Below are positions 53,404-62,455 of a DNA stretch of 64,000 bases, piece by piece. Numbering within the stretch: the stretch's first letter is position 1; each line of letters opens with the position of its first letter. The translations under genes and the position numbers were made by a program. The DNA is from Rheinheimera pleomorphica (GTDB taxonomy: Bacteria > Pseudomonadota > Gammaproteobacteria > Enterobacterales > Alteromonadaceae): positions 620,001 through 684,000 of the forward strand of contig NZ_SIRR01000008.1 in the NCBI RefSeq assembly GCF_011634895.1, written 5' to 3'. The notes beneath the pieces were generated by a model. It had not been told where the DNA came from and ran no database searches. It worked only from the letters and a program-made list of their open reading frames with translations.

Positions 53404-55152
53404 ATGATTATTCGCAAATCGGGTTGGTTAGTCTTTATCGTGTTTTTCGCTGCGCTGCTGGCACTGGTATATCTGCTGGCAGGCCCGGCTATCCGCATCG
53501 GTATGGTATACAGCCTGGAAAAAGCCGTTGGCAGTGAGGTCAACATCAATAAGGTAGGGCTGGAGCTGGCGCCGCTGGCCTTGCGTATTAACCAGCTGCA
53601 AATTACCGATGCCGCCAACCCGACGCATAACAGCATCAGCTTTGGCCATGCGCGGGCGTCGCTGGAGCTGTGGCCGGCACTGCTGGGCTACTATGTTATC
53701 GATGAACTGACGGTGGACGGCTTACAATATGGCGCCAAGCGCAATGAACCGGGTAAGGTATATCGTCAACCTGGTACTGACGGCGAAAAAGTTGATTTAG
53801 CACAGCTGCTACAGGTCGATTTACCCGATGCCGATACGCTGATTGCCCGGGCCAACCTGCAAACCCCGGCTAAGGCAGAGGCCTTAAAACAGTTGGCGCA
53901 GGACGAGCAGCAGCAACTGCAAAACTTAAAAAGCCAGTTACCCAGCAAAGATAGCCTGGCACAGTATCAACAGCAGATTAAAGCGTTAACCGACAGCAAA
54001 ATTACCAACGCCGCCGATTTAGCTGCTAAGGCTGAGCAATTACAACAGTTAAAAGACGCGCTTAACGCTGAAAAAGCCAAAGTTGAGCAGATTAAGCAAC
54101 AGCTAAGCCAAAGCAAAACGGCGCTGCAACAGGCGGTAAACGAGCTAAAGGCGGCCAGTAAGGCCGATTACGCCAATGTACAACAGCTGGCTAACTTAAC
54201 GGAGGGTGGCCTGGCCGGCATTAGCCAGATATTACTCGGCGATCTGTGGGCTGAACGTATCAGCCAGTTACAAAGCCTGTACTTACTGGCCAAACCCTAT
54301 TTACCCGAACAACTTCCCCAAGCTAGCAGCAGTGCAGCACCAGAGCCGGTATTACCCAACCGCATATTGCCGCTGCCCAGCCAGCCGTATCCGGATTTTT
54401 GGGTAAAAACGGCCCGGGTAAACTGGCTTATCGGCGGCGGTGAGGCCACCATAGCACTTAAAGATATTACCGCTCAGCATCAGCTAATTAACAGCGCCAC
54501 CCGTTTTACACTGGATGTTAAACAGCTACCGCAACTGGCGGCTTTTAATTTAAGCGGCGATTTTGCCATTCTGGAGCAGATGGTTACCAACCTGAACTGG
54601 CAGCTGGAGGGCCTGAACCTGCAGCCGCTGAGTCTGGGCCAGGGGGATACCGCACTGGACTTAGCCGCCGGTCTGCTAAGCTCAAGCGGCAAACTGAACC
54701 TGACCAACAACCAAATCAGCCAAAGCGCTAACCTGGTGCTTAACGCGGCTAACTTTAACAGCAGTGGCAATAAGTATCTGCAGCAGCTGGCGGGCTTGTT
54801 AAACCAACAACAACAAATTCCACTGAATATCAGTGCCAGCGGCTTAATCAGTGCGCCCGAAGTGAGTATCCGTTCATCGCTGGATAAGCTGCTAGGCGAT
54901 GCGTTACTGGGCGAAGCCAAGCAAAAAGTGGCGGCTTATCAAAGCCAGTTGCAGGCTAAACTGGACAGCCAGCTGCAAACCGGTCTGGCCGGCCAGCAGG
55001 ACTGGGCAGCCATGCTGAGCCAGCAAGATGGTGAAGTTGCTGACGTTAGTGCCAGCATTGAAAATATGCTGAACGCCAAGCTGGCTGATGTTAAAGATCA
55101 GGCCAAAGACAAGCTGAAAGACAAGCTGTTGAACAAACTGGGTGACGGCTAA
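53404..55152 (+). CDS. TIGR03545 family AsmA-like protein
   Basis: 582 residues with one N-terminal membrane anchor (WLVFIVFFAALLALVYLLAG), an AsmA-like start (GSEVNINKVGLELAPLALRI), a long coiled coil (about 150-245, QLQNLKSQLP and LNAEKAKVEQIKQQL) and a beta-rich C-terminal half with a coiled tail (KDQAKDKLKDKLLNKLGD). This matches TIGR03545, known only as partner of TIGR03546. AsmA-like proteins make lipid-transporting bridges; a role at the envelope is inferred. Confidence 0.82.
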   Translation: MIIRKSGWLVFIVFFAALLALVYLLAGPAIRIGMVYSLEKAVGSEVNINKVGLELAPLALRINQLQITDAANPTHNSISFGHARASLELWPALLGYYVIDELTVDGLQYGAKRNEPGKVYRQPGTDGEKVDLAQLLQVDLPDADTLIARANLQTPAKAEALKQLAQDEQQQLQNLKSQLPSKDSLAQYQQQIKALTDSKITNAADLAAKAEQLQQLKDALNAEKAKVEQIKQQLSQSKTALQQAVNELKAASKADYANVQQLANLTEGGLAGISQILLGDLWAERISQLQSLYLLAKPYLPEQLPQASSSAAPEPVLPNRILPLPSQPYPDFWVKTARVNWLIGGGEATIALKDITAQHQLINSATRFTLDVKQLPQLAAFNLSGDFAILEQMVTNLNWQLEGLNLQPLSLGQGDTALDLAAGLLSSSGKLNLTNNQISQSANLVLNAANFNSSGNKYLQQLAGLLNQQQQIPLNISASGLISAPEVSIRSSLDKLLGDALLGEAKQKVAAYQSQLQAKLDSQLQTGLAGQQDWAAMLSQQDGEVADVSASIENMLNAKLADVKDQAKDKLKDKLLNKLGDG

Positions 55153-55213
55153 TCTACCCGCTGATGTTGTCATTGGCCATTACGCATGTTAACGCTTTAA
55201 AGCCGGAGGATCT

Positions 55214-56224
55214 GTGAGCACCGCCACACCAACAAGCTTAATACCCGCGCTATGGCATAATCATCAGGGCAAGGAAAGGCAGGTTGGTATAGAGCTGGAA
55301 TTTGCCGGTTGTCAGCCAGAGCAGATCCTCAGCTGCATTGTGCAGTGCTATGGTGGTGAGGTGGTGAAGCAATCCATCTTTAACTACCGGGTTAAAGGCT
55401 CTGCAGTGGGTGACTTTGTGCTGGAACTGGATGCCCAGTTATTACAACAACTGGTGTCCAGCGACAGCCCGCTGCCGCTTGATAACAGTGCGACGGATAT
55501 CGCACAACGGCTGTTAAAAGCCGCAGCGGAGCAAGTTGTGCCCTGGGAAGTGGTGACGCCGCCCATCGCCGTTAGTGAATTATCCCAAGTCAATACGCTG
55601 ATCGCCTGCCTGCGACAACAGGGAGCCAAAGGTACCCGGCACGCTATCCAATTCGCTTTCGGTTTGCACCTTAACCCGGACTTACCGGCGCTGTCAGGGA
55701 CAACCTTGCTGCGCTATCTGCAAGCCTATCTGTGCTTATACGATTGGATTTGTCAGCAGGAAAACATCGATATCACCCGCAAGCTAACGCCTTATGTCGA
55801 CCATTTTAGCAAAGCCTATATCTTGCATGTTACCGCAGCGGATTATCAGCCCGACCGCCAGCAGTTTATTCAGGATTACCTGCAGTTTAATCCAAGCCGA
55901 AACCGTAGCCTGGATTTGCTGCCACTGATTGCCTACCTTGAACCGGATGCGGTGCGCGAGCTAGCGGATAATAGCCTGATTAAAGCCAGGCCAACTTTTC
56001 ATTATCGCTTACCAAACTGTGATATCGACAACCCCGACTGGGATCTGACATTAGCCTGGTCTTTATGGCTTCAGGTTGAACAACTGGCCAATAGCGACAG
56101 GCTACCAGGCTTTATGGCAAGCTTTCGCCAGCACTTCAGCAAACTGACATACGGTTTAGACAACAGCTGGCTCAGCTGTTGCCAGCAATTATTACAACAA
56201 TTGCAGCAAGACAGTAAAGCGTGA
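55214..56224 (+). CDS. Putative amidoligase
   Basis: 336 residues starting at GTG (GGAGGA four bases before). Amidoligase-2 family (glutamine-synthetase/GCS-like fold): VGIELEFAGC near the N-terminus carries the metal-binding Glu pair, DFVLELDA the next strand, and QFAFGLHLNPDLP and RNRSLDLLPLI later conserved parts. The family forms amide bonds, possibly gamma-glutamyl type. The stop overlaps the start of the class I amidotransferase-like gene by four bases, an association known from comparative genomics. Substrate unknown. Confidence 0.82.
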   Translation: MSTATPTSLIPALWHNHQGKERQVGIELEFAGCQPEQILSCIVQCYGGEVVKQSIFNYRVKGSAVGDFVLELDAQLLQQLVSSDSPLPLDNSATDIAQRLLKAAAEQVVPWEVVTPPIAVSELSQVNTLIACLRQQGAKGTRHAIQFAFGLHLNPDLPALSGTTLLRYLQAYLCLYDWICQQENIDITRKLTPYVDHFSKAYILHVTAADYQPDRQQFIQDYLQFNPSRNRSLDLLPLIAYLEPDAVRELADNSLIKARPTFHYRLPNCDIDNPDWDLTLAWSLWLQVEQLANSDRLPGFMASFRQHFSKLTYGLDNSWLSCCQQLLQQLQQDSKA

Positions 56225-56916
56225 TGAGCCAGTCTAAACCGCTGGTGGCGGTAACCGGACCGGCTAAACGTTTGCCGCTTGGCTGGTGGGCAATACGCTT
56301 TAATTTGTGGCTCAATGGCTTACGGGGTGTCTATTTGTACCCCGGTGCTAAGCCACTGCAACAGCCGATTCAAGGCCTGATCATCAGTGGCGGCGATGAT
56401 ATTCATCCGCAGCATTACAATCAGCCGGCGTTGCAACACAGCCGCTATGATCCGGCCAGAGATCAGTTAGAAATGGCTATGCTGCAGCGCTACCTTGACT
56501 CGAAAGTGCCTATTTTAGGTATTTGCCGCGGCGCTCAGTTACTTAATATTGTTGCGCATGGCTCCTTGTATGACGACATAAGAGCAAAGCGGCAAAAAAC
56601 ACCAAACAAATACACCGCGTTGCCGGTTAAGCAGGTAGAGATAGCCGATAACAGCCGATTGGGCACTTGCCTGGATGATACCAGCCCGATGGTCAACAGC
56701 CTGCATAACCAGGCGGTAAAACAACTGGGTGATGATCTTATTATCACGGCGCGCGACGCCGATGGCTTTGTGCAGGCGATAGAACATAAAACGCGCTTTG
56801 TTATTGGTGTGCAATGGCACCCTGAATACCTGCCCTATCTGGCATCACAACGCCAACTGTTTCGCTGTTTTGCCAACGCGGTTAGGCGCTGTTATCACAA
56901 CACAGAACCCGACTAA
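56221..56916 (+). CDS. Class I glutamine amidotransferase-like hydrolase (peptidase C26)
   Basis: 231 residues resembling gamma-glutamyl-GABA hydrolase PuuD. Nucleophile C102 in GICRGAQLLN, oxyanion loop SGGDDIHP, and H200-P-E202 in VQWHPEYLP complete the triad. It probably cleaves the gamma-glutamyl or related amide made by the amidoligase, with which it overlaps by four bases (ATGA). Confidence 0.87.
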   Translation: MMSQSKPLVAVTGPAKRLPLGWWAIRFNLWLNGLRGVYLYPGAKPLQQPIQGLIISGGDDIHPQHYNQPALQHSRYDPARDQLEMAMLQRYLDSKVPILGICRGAQLLNIVAHGSLYDDIRAKRQKTPNKYTALPVKQVEIADNSRLGTCLDDTSPMVNSLHNQAVKQLGDDLIITARDADGFVQAIEHKTRFVIGVQWHPEYLPYLASQRQLFRCFANAVRRCYHNTEPD

Positions 56917-57083
56917 ACAACGAGTCGCTGCTATCGCATCTGTAACAGAGTGTTGCCGCCTGTAAGCGCCTGTTTCTCCCTTCACCACTGAGCGCGAAAT
57001 CCCCTCCTTTTATCCCAGCCCTATCGCTTTTTGCCCCCAGATCGCTAGATTTCAGCACACGACTGTGGATGGATACCGCCGCT

Positions 57084-60000
57084 ATGAATTTAACCCGCAC
57101 TGCCCTGAAGAATCCGGCCAGCATTATTGTTATTGCCATACTGCTGATGTTGTTCGGCATTATCAGCCTGTTGAAATTGCCCATTCAGATCACACCAGAT
57201 ATTGAGCAGCCGCAAATTTCTGTCTTTACCGGCTGGCGTTCAGCCGCGCCGCAGGAAGTTGAAACCGTTATTATTGAGCCGATTGAAAATGCCATTAAAA
57301 ACACCCGTGGCGTGGTGAAAGTGGAGACCAATATTCAACGCGGCTTTGGCGCCATTACGCTCACCTTTGATGTTGGCGCCAATATGCAGCAGGCCATGCT
57401 GGATGTGATTAACAACCTGAACCAGGCACCACCGTTACCCCTGGATGCGATAGAGCCAACGGTCGTCGCCGGCGGTGGCCAGAATACGCCAAATGCCGCG
57501 TCTGTGTTGATACGGCCGTTACCGGGCAACCATGTCACGGATATGTCGCGTTATCAGCAACTGATAGAAGATGTCGTTTACCCACGCTTAAGCCGTATTC
57601 AGGGCGTAGGCCAGGTAAATTTAAACAGCCAGCGGCCGCGTGAATTACGTATCAGCTTTGACCCACACCGTGCTGCAGCTCTGGGCTTAAGTATCAACAA
57701 TGTTGCTGCTCAGGTTCGCGGTGCCACTGATGCCTCTGGTGGCTTTGCCGATGTCGGCCGGCGTCAGTATACCGTGCGCTTTGCCGGCCAGTTCACACCA
57801 GAAAGTCTGCTGGAGATGATTGTCGGTTACAGCGGTGAGCGGCCGGTGTATCTGCGCGATGTGGCCAGCGCCGAAGTCGGCTTTAGCGACCGCACTGGTT
57901 TTACCCTGCGTAACGGCGCAGAAGCCTACTACATTACCATTGCCCGTAATAATGACGCCAATACTGTTGCGCTGCTGGATGATATTAATGCGGCTATTAC
58001 TGAGTTAAACCAGGGCGCACTGCTGGAAGCCGGTTTAATGATGGATTTAAGCTTCGACGCCTCTGTGCATATTCGCAACGCATTGGCCCTGGTTAAAAGC
58101 AATCTGGGCCTGGGTGTAGCGCTGGCACTGGTTATTTTATGGCTGTTTATGCGTGGCTGGCGTGCTACCGCCATTATTGCCTTAAGCATACCGCTATCAC
58201 TGGCGGTAGCGCTGCTGTCGCTGCAACTGCTGGGGCGCAGTCTGAACGTTATCTCGCTGGCCGGTTTGGCGTTTGCTGTCGGTTTAGTGCTGGATGCGGC
58301 CATCATAGTGCAGGAAAATATTCTGCGCTTACGCGGCGAAGGGTTGGACGATAAAAAAGCGGCCCTGCGCGGCGCGGCACAAGTAGGCGGCGCGCTGCTG
58401 GCATCAACAGCCACCACAGTAGCGATATTTTTGCCGATCTTATTTATGGCCGGCATCGAGGGCCAGTTATTCTCTGATCTGGCCTTAACCTTAGCCATTG
58501 CCGTGTGCAGCAGCTTAGTGGTGGCACTGACGATAGTGCCACTGGCCAGCCGCTACTGGCTGGGTAATACCAGGTTACAGGATCCATTCTCTGCCTACTG
58601 GCAGCGCCTGGCCGCTCTGGTGATGCGTTTAACCAGCAGTAACAGCAAACGTATCAGTTGGGTCGCAGGCTTGTTGCTGGCCTCTGTTGTGGTAAGTGCC
58701 ACTTTGCTGCCCCGCACTGACTTTATGCCCCGTGCCCCGATAGATGGTTTCTTTTTTAGCTTCAGCCTGCCACCAGGTGGCAATATTGAGTTTTTGCAAC
58801 AAGAGCTGGCTAACCGGGTGGTAGAGCGGCTGGAGCCGTACTACAGCGGCAATAAAGCGCCTGGTATCAAAAGTTATAACTTTTACTCTTACGGCCCTAA
58901 TGCCAGTGGCGGCTTTATTTACGCCGCAGACCCGACACAAGTTGAAAGCCTGATGCAAGTGGTGCGGGATGAGGTGTTTGCCGGTATCCCGGATACCCAG
59001 GTGTTTTTATTTCGCGGCTCGATGATTAATGTTTCTGGCGGCGGTGATGGCCGTAGTGTCGAACTGAACCTGCAAGGCGCCGATTTGCCGGCGTTGCAGC
59101 AGGTGGCCGCGGTAGGTATCGGAGCTGTGCAACAGCATCTTAAAGGCGGCAGCGCCCAGCCGGTGCCATCGCTGGAAATGGCCGAGCCAGAGTTGCAACT
59201 GCTGCCTTTTGACCGCGCCATCAGCCAGGCCGGTCTAAACCGGGCCGACGTCGCCAACTATGTGCGGGCTTTTACCAGCGGTTTGTTTGTCTCGGAGTAT
59301 TTTGACGGTAACGACCGGATGAATGTGATTTTACGCGCCGAACGCTGGCAAAGCCCGGAGCAATTGGCGGCCATGCCGCTGGTCACGCCAAGATCAGGTG
59401 TACAGGCGCTCGACTCGCTGGTGCATATCCGGCAAACCGTCGGGCCGTCACAGCTGCGCCGTATTGGCGGCAAACGCACTGTCAGTTTAATTATTCGCCC
59501 GCCCGAAGGTATGTCACTGGATGAAACCATGGATATTGTCACCCGTCATGTAATGCCGCCCATGCAACAGGCCTTACCGCAAGGTGCCAGCCTGTTACTT
59601 AGTGGCAATGCCAGTCAGATGAATTCAGCAATAGATGAAATGCTGCTGAACTTCGGCCTGGCGCTGCTCATCCTGCTGCTGTTAATGACAGCCCTGTTCC
59701 GCTCACTGCGTGACGCCCTGCTGGTACTGTTGGTGATGCCGTTGGCTATTGCCGGTGGCGTATTGGCGCTGGCTGCAGTGAACGTGTTTAGCAACCAGTC
59801 ACTCGATTTGCTGACCATGATTGGCTTTATTATCTTGCTGGGTTTAGTGGTTAACAATGCCATATTGCTGGTAGATCAAACCCGTACTGCCGAACGCGAA
59901 GGCTTAAACCGGCAGAGCGCTGTGCAACAGGCGGTATTATTGCGCGCCAGACCCGTGTATATGAGCACGCTGACCAGCCTGTTTGGTATGTTGCCGCTAA

Positions 60001-60182
60001 TGCTGATCCCCGGTGTTGGCGCCGAGATTTACCGTGGTTTAGCTACGGTTATCGTCGGCGGCATGGCTATCAGCGCACTATTTACCCTCATTCTTCTGCC
60101 CGCAGTGCTACAGATGCAGCGCCCGGCCTCACTGCGTAAGCACCTTACTACCGCATTAACCAAAGGACATCAGCATGCGTAA
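57084..60182 (+). CDS. RND efflux pump inner membrane subunit
   Basis: 1032 residues (1037 from ATG 57069). Twelve helices and two large periplasmic loops, starting NLTRTALKNPASIIVIA with KLPIQITPDIEQPQI. In helix 4 the proton-relay motif reads GLVLDAAIIVQENI, with one Asp instead of the DD pair of AcrB; helix 10 has GLVVNNAILLVDQ. It belongs to the general HAE/hydrophobe RND class rather than CzcA. The adaptor gene follows with an eight-base overlap. No outer membrane channel gene is adjacent, so TolC is presumably shared. Confidence 0.92.
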   Translation: MNLTRTALKNPASIIVIAILLMLFGIISLLKLPIQITPDIEQPQISVFTGWRSAAPQEVETVIIEPIENAIKNTRGVVKVETNIQRGFGAITLTFDVGANMQQAMLDVINNLNQAPPLPLDAIEPTVVAGGGQNTPNAASVLIRPLPGNHVTDMSRYQQLIEDVVYPRLSRIQGVGQVNLNSQRPRELRISFDPHRAAALGLSINNVAAQVRGATDASGGFADVGRRQYTVRFAGQFTPESLLEMIVGYSGERPVYLRDVASAEVGFSDRTGFTLRNGAEAYYITIARNNDANTVALLDDINAAITELNQGALLEAGLMMDLSFDASVHIRNALALVKSNLGLGVALALVILWLFMRGWRATAIIALSIPLSLAVALLSLQLLGRSLNVISLAGLAFAVGLVLDAAIIVQENILRLRGEGLDDKKAALRGAAQVGGALLASTATTVAIFLPILFMAGIEGQLFSDLALTLAIAVCSSLVVALTIVPLASRYWLGNTRLQDPFSAYWQRLAALVMRLTSSNSKRISWVAGLLLASVVVSATLLPRTDFMPRAPIDGFFFSFSLPPGGNIEFLQQELANRVVERLEPYYSGNKAPGIKSYNFYSYGPNASGGFIYAADPTQVESLMQVVRDEVFAGIPDTQVFLFRGSMINVSGGGDGRSVELNLQGADLPALQQVAAVGIGAVQQHLKGGSAQPVPSLEMAEPELQLLPFDRAISQAGLNRADVANYVRAFTSGLFVSEYFDGNDRMNVILRAERWQSPEQLAAMPLVTPRSGVQALDSLVHIRQTVGPSQLRRIGGKRTVSLIIRPPEGMSLDETMDIVTRHVMPPMQQALPQGASLLLSGNASQMNSAIDEMLLNFGLALLILLLLMTALFRSLRDALLVLLVMPLAIAGGVLALAAVNVFSNQSLDLLTMIGFIILLGLVVNNAILLVDQTRTAEREGLNRQSAVQQAVLLRARPVYMSTLTSLFGMLPLMLIPGVGAEIYRGLATVIVGGMAISALFTLILLPAVLQMQRPASLRKHLTTALTKGHQHA

Positions 60183-61209
60183 CTCAATACTTGCTCTCTC
60201 GCTTATTTTATTAAGTCCGCTGGTGCAGGCGCAGCAGGCTCCGGCCAGTACAGTGCAGTTAACTGAAAGCCGTTTGTCGTACGAGGTGCCCACCCTGGAC
60301 GTACCGGCCACAGTCTACAGCAGCAACAACACTGAGCTGACCTCTGGCGTCGATGGCAGGCTGCATTGGGTAGCAGAGGCCGGTACCCTGGTACAGGCCG
60401 GCGATATCGTCGCTGAACTTGACCCGACACCGCTAAAGCTGCAACGGGCCGAACTGGCTGCACAGCTGCAGCGTGCTACCTTGCAGGCCGATTATTTTCA
60501 GCGCGAATATCAACGCTTAACTGAGCTGCAACATAGCCAGAGCATTGCTTTGCTGCAGCTGGATAAAGCCCACTCTGACCATCAGCTGGCGCAGGCAGAT
60601 GCCGCTATTATCCGCGCCCGGTTGGCGCAGCTTGACGACCAGCTTAGCCGCACCAAAGTAACAGCCCCCTTCGCCGGTGTTGTCGCAGAGCGCTTGCGTC
60701 AGGCCGGCGGTGACGTTAGCCGCAATACGCCTTTATTACGCTTGCAGGATATTTATCAGCTGGAAGTAAGAGCTTTTATCCCGCTGCAGTATCTGCGCTA
60801 CGTGCGCCCGGGCGACAAGCTGGACGTCAGCAATGGTTTAAAGCAGCAACAGCTGGCCGTGACCGCCCTGATCCCGGCAGCCGATGCCCAGAGCCAGCGC
60901 GCCGAACTGCGGTTAAAACTGCACAAAAATAACAGCGATTGGCTGGCCGGTGAAATGGTTAACGTTAAAGTGGCAACCCGTGACAGCAAAGCCGCAGTAA
61001 CCGTGCACCGCGATGCCTTATTGCTGCGCAGCGATGGCACCTATGTGGTCACGGTAGACGAGCAAAACATCGCCCATCGTAAGGCTGTCAAAGTCAGTGA
61101 GGGTAGTGGCGACTGGGTCACGATAGATGAAGGCTTAAGCGCCGGTGAAAAAGTGGTAACCCGCGGCGCCGAGCGGCTGCGTGACGGCCAGGCTGTTACC
61201 CAAAGCTAA
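60175..61209 (+). CDS. RND periplasmic adaptor (membrane fusion protein)
   Basis: 344 residues. Signal peptide (SILALSLILLSPLVQAQ), biotinyl-lipoyl-like hinge with GRLHWVAEAGTLVQAGDIVAEL split around residue 60, alpha-hairpin (LAAQLQRATLQADYFQREY), second half hinge TKVTAPFAGVVAERL, and beta-barrel part. Overlaps the pump gene by eight bases. Pump-before-adaptor is the reverse of the common acrAB order. Confidence 0.9.
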   Translation: MRNSILALSLILLSPLVQAQQAPASTVQLTESRLSYEVPTLDVPATVYSSNNTELTSGVDGRLHWVAEAGTLVQAGDIVAELDPTPLKLQRAELAAQLQRATLQADYFQREYQRLTELQHSQSIALLQLDKAHSDHQLAQADAAIIRARLAQLDDQLSRTKVTAPFAGVVAERLRQAGGDVSRNTPLLRLQDIYQLEVRAFIPLQYLRYVRPGDKLDVSNGLKQQQLAVTALIPAADAQSQRAELRLKLHKNNSDWLAGEMVNVKVATRDSKAAVTVHRDALLLRSDGTYVVTVDEQNIAHRKAVKVSEGSGDWVTIDEGLSAGEKVVTRGAERLRDGQAVTQS

Positions 61210-61222
61210 CTGCGCACAAAAA

Positions 61223-61247
61223 AGCCGCCTAACATGGCGGCTATTTT
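61223..61247. terminator. Bidirectional intrinsic terminator between adaptor and rraB
   Basis: AGCCGCC/GGCGGCT with TAACAT loop; six T on the minus strand (better for rraB) and ATTTT on the plus. Confidence 0.88.
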
Positions 61248-61258
61248 ACTGCTGGTGT

Positions 61259-61627
61259 TTACTCTTCATCATCATCAAAATCAACGTCTTCATCACCTTC
61301 AAAATAGGTGCCCCAGCCGTCGTATTCTACCTTGTGTTTTTTCGCCAGCTCTTCCAGCTTAATGGCGTCGGCGACGATGCTGTCGGCGTCGAGTGATTGC
61401 TCGCGGATGGCGTCGAATACCCAGGCATTGCTGCCGTCTTCAAACTCCACTTCTTCAGCGTCGGTTACTTCATAGCCTTGCTTAAACAGCTCTACCGCCA
61501 GTTTTTCCAGCTTGGCAAAGTCTTTGTCGTAAAAGTGATGCTCGATGGTGTAAAGCGCATCCGGATCGCTGCCGTCTTCTAACAAGGCGGCGATAGTGTC
61601 TTCGGTAAATTCCTGCCAGTTTTCCAT
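61259..61627 (-). CDS. rraB: Ribonuclease E inhibitor RraB
   Basis: 122 residues, very acidic, starting MENWQEFTEDTIAALLEDGS and ending EDVDFDDDEE; the SDPDALYTIEHHFYD and WGTYFE parts are as in RraB (DUF1260). Binds and inhibits the degradosome scaffold of RNase E. ATG 61627 has AAAGAG before it; the longer frame to 61732 would run into plsC. Confidence 0.92.
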   Translation of the reverse strand: MENWQEFTEDTIAALLEDGSDPDALYTIEHHFYDKDFAKLEKLAVELFKQGYEVTDAEEVEFEDGSNAWVFDAIREQSLDADSIVADAIKLEELAKKHKVEYDGWGTYFEGDEDVDFDDDEE

Positions 61628-61631
61628 AAAA

Positions 61632-62381
61632 TTACTCTTTAGCTGCTGTAATGCTGGCAGTGTAGTCGTTGCCCAGTTCGCTATCAAGCTCCGCAATTTT
61701 CGCCTGCATCTGCTGATGCAGTTTTTCGGCAAACTGACGAATATTCATCTGTTCTTTGTCAGGTATGCTCACCGGCGCCAGCAGCTGTACGATCACTTTG
61801 CCATTGTTCCAGCGGTTTAACTTAAACTGGCCGTGGCTGCTGCTCATACACACCGGTACTAAAGGTACACCGGCTTCCATCGCGATATGAAAGGCGCCCA
61901 TTTTAAAGGGCAGCAGGCCACGGCCATAGCTGCGGGTGCCCTCGGGGAACATCCATACCGACAAGTTATCGCGGCGGATGCGCTCGGCGGCTGCCAGCAT
62001 GGTATTGAGCGCTTTAGACTTGTTGTTGCGGTCAATCAGGATATTGCCGCTTAGCCAGTACAACTGACCAAAAAACGGAATAAACTTCAGGCTTTTTTTG
62101 CCAATGGTGACGGTGCGCGGCTCTACCGCATTACTGATGGTAAATAAATCGAGATTATTCTGATGGTTAGCAATATAAACGCATGGCTGACCAATGTCGG
62201 CGCCCTGATGCTTACGCACTTCCACTTTAATACCAAAGATCCATGCCGCCCAGCCATACCAGTGTGAGAAGATAAACACATTATTGGCATGAAAAGGCCG
62301 CAGCAGACATAACAACAGACCCGCAACTGTACTAAGAATAAAAAACAGTACTAATAAGATTAACCGTACTACCGCTATCAC
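61632..62381 (-). CDS. plsC: 1-acylglycerol-3-phosphate O-acyltransferase PlsC
   Basis: 249 residues with an N-terminal membrane segment, acyltransferase block I NHQNNLD (HX4D), block II region IDRNNKSKA, block III FPEGTRS and block IV VPLVPV. Makes phosphatidic acid from lysophosphatidic acid. Lies between parC and rraB, all leftward; the rraB start is four bases past its stop. Confidence 0.95.
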   Translation of the reverse strand: MIAVVRLILLVLFFILSTVAGLLLCLLRPFHANNVFIFSHWYGWAAWIFGIKVEVRKHQGADIGQPCVYIANHQNNLDLFTISNAVEPRTVTIGKKSLKFIPFFGQLYWLSGNILIDRNNKSKALNTMLAAAERIRRDNLSVWMFPEGTRSYGRGLLPFKMGAFHIAMEAGVPLVPVCMSSSHGQFKLNRWNNGKVIVQLLAPVSIPDKEQMNIRQFAEKLHQQMQAKIAELDSELGNDYTASITAAKE

Positions 62382-62414
62382 TTGCTATCTCCACACTGCC
62401 GGCCTGGCCTGGCA

Positions 62415-62442
62415 ATAAAAAAGGCGCCGTAAAAAAGGCGCC
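62415..62442 (-). terminator. Intrinsic terminator after parC
   Basis: GGCGCC/GGCGCC with an eight-base loop, then six T on the minus strand. Confidence 0.82.
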
Positions 62443-62455
62443 TAGTATAGCGGCT

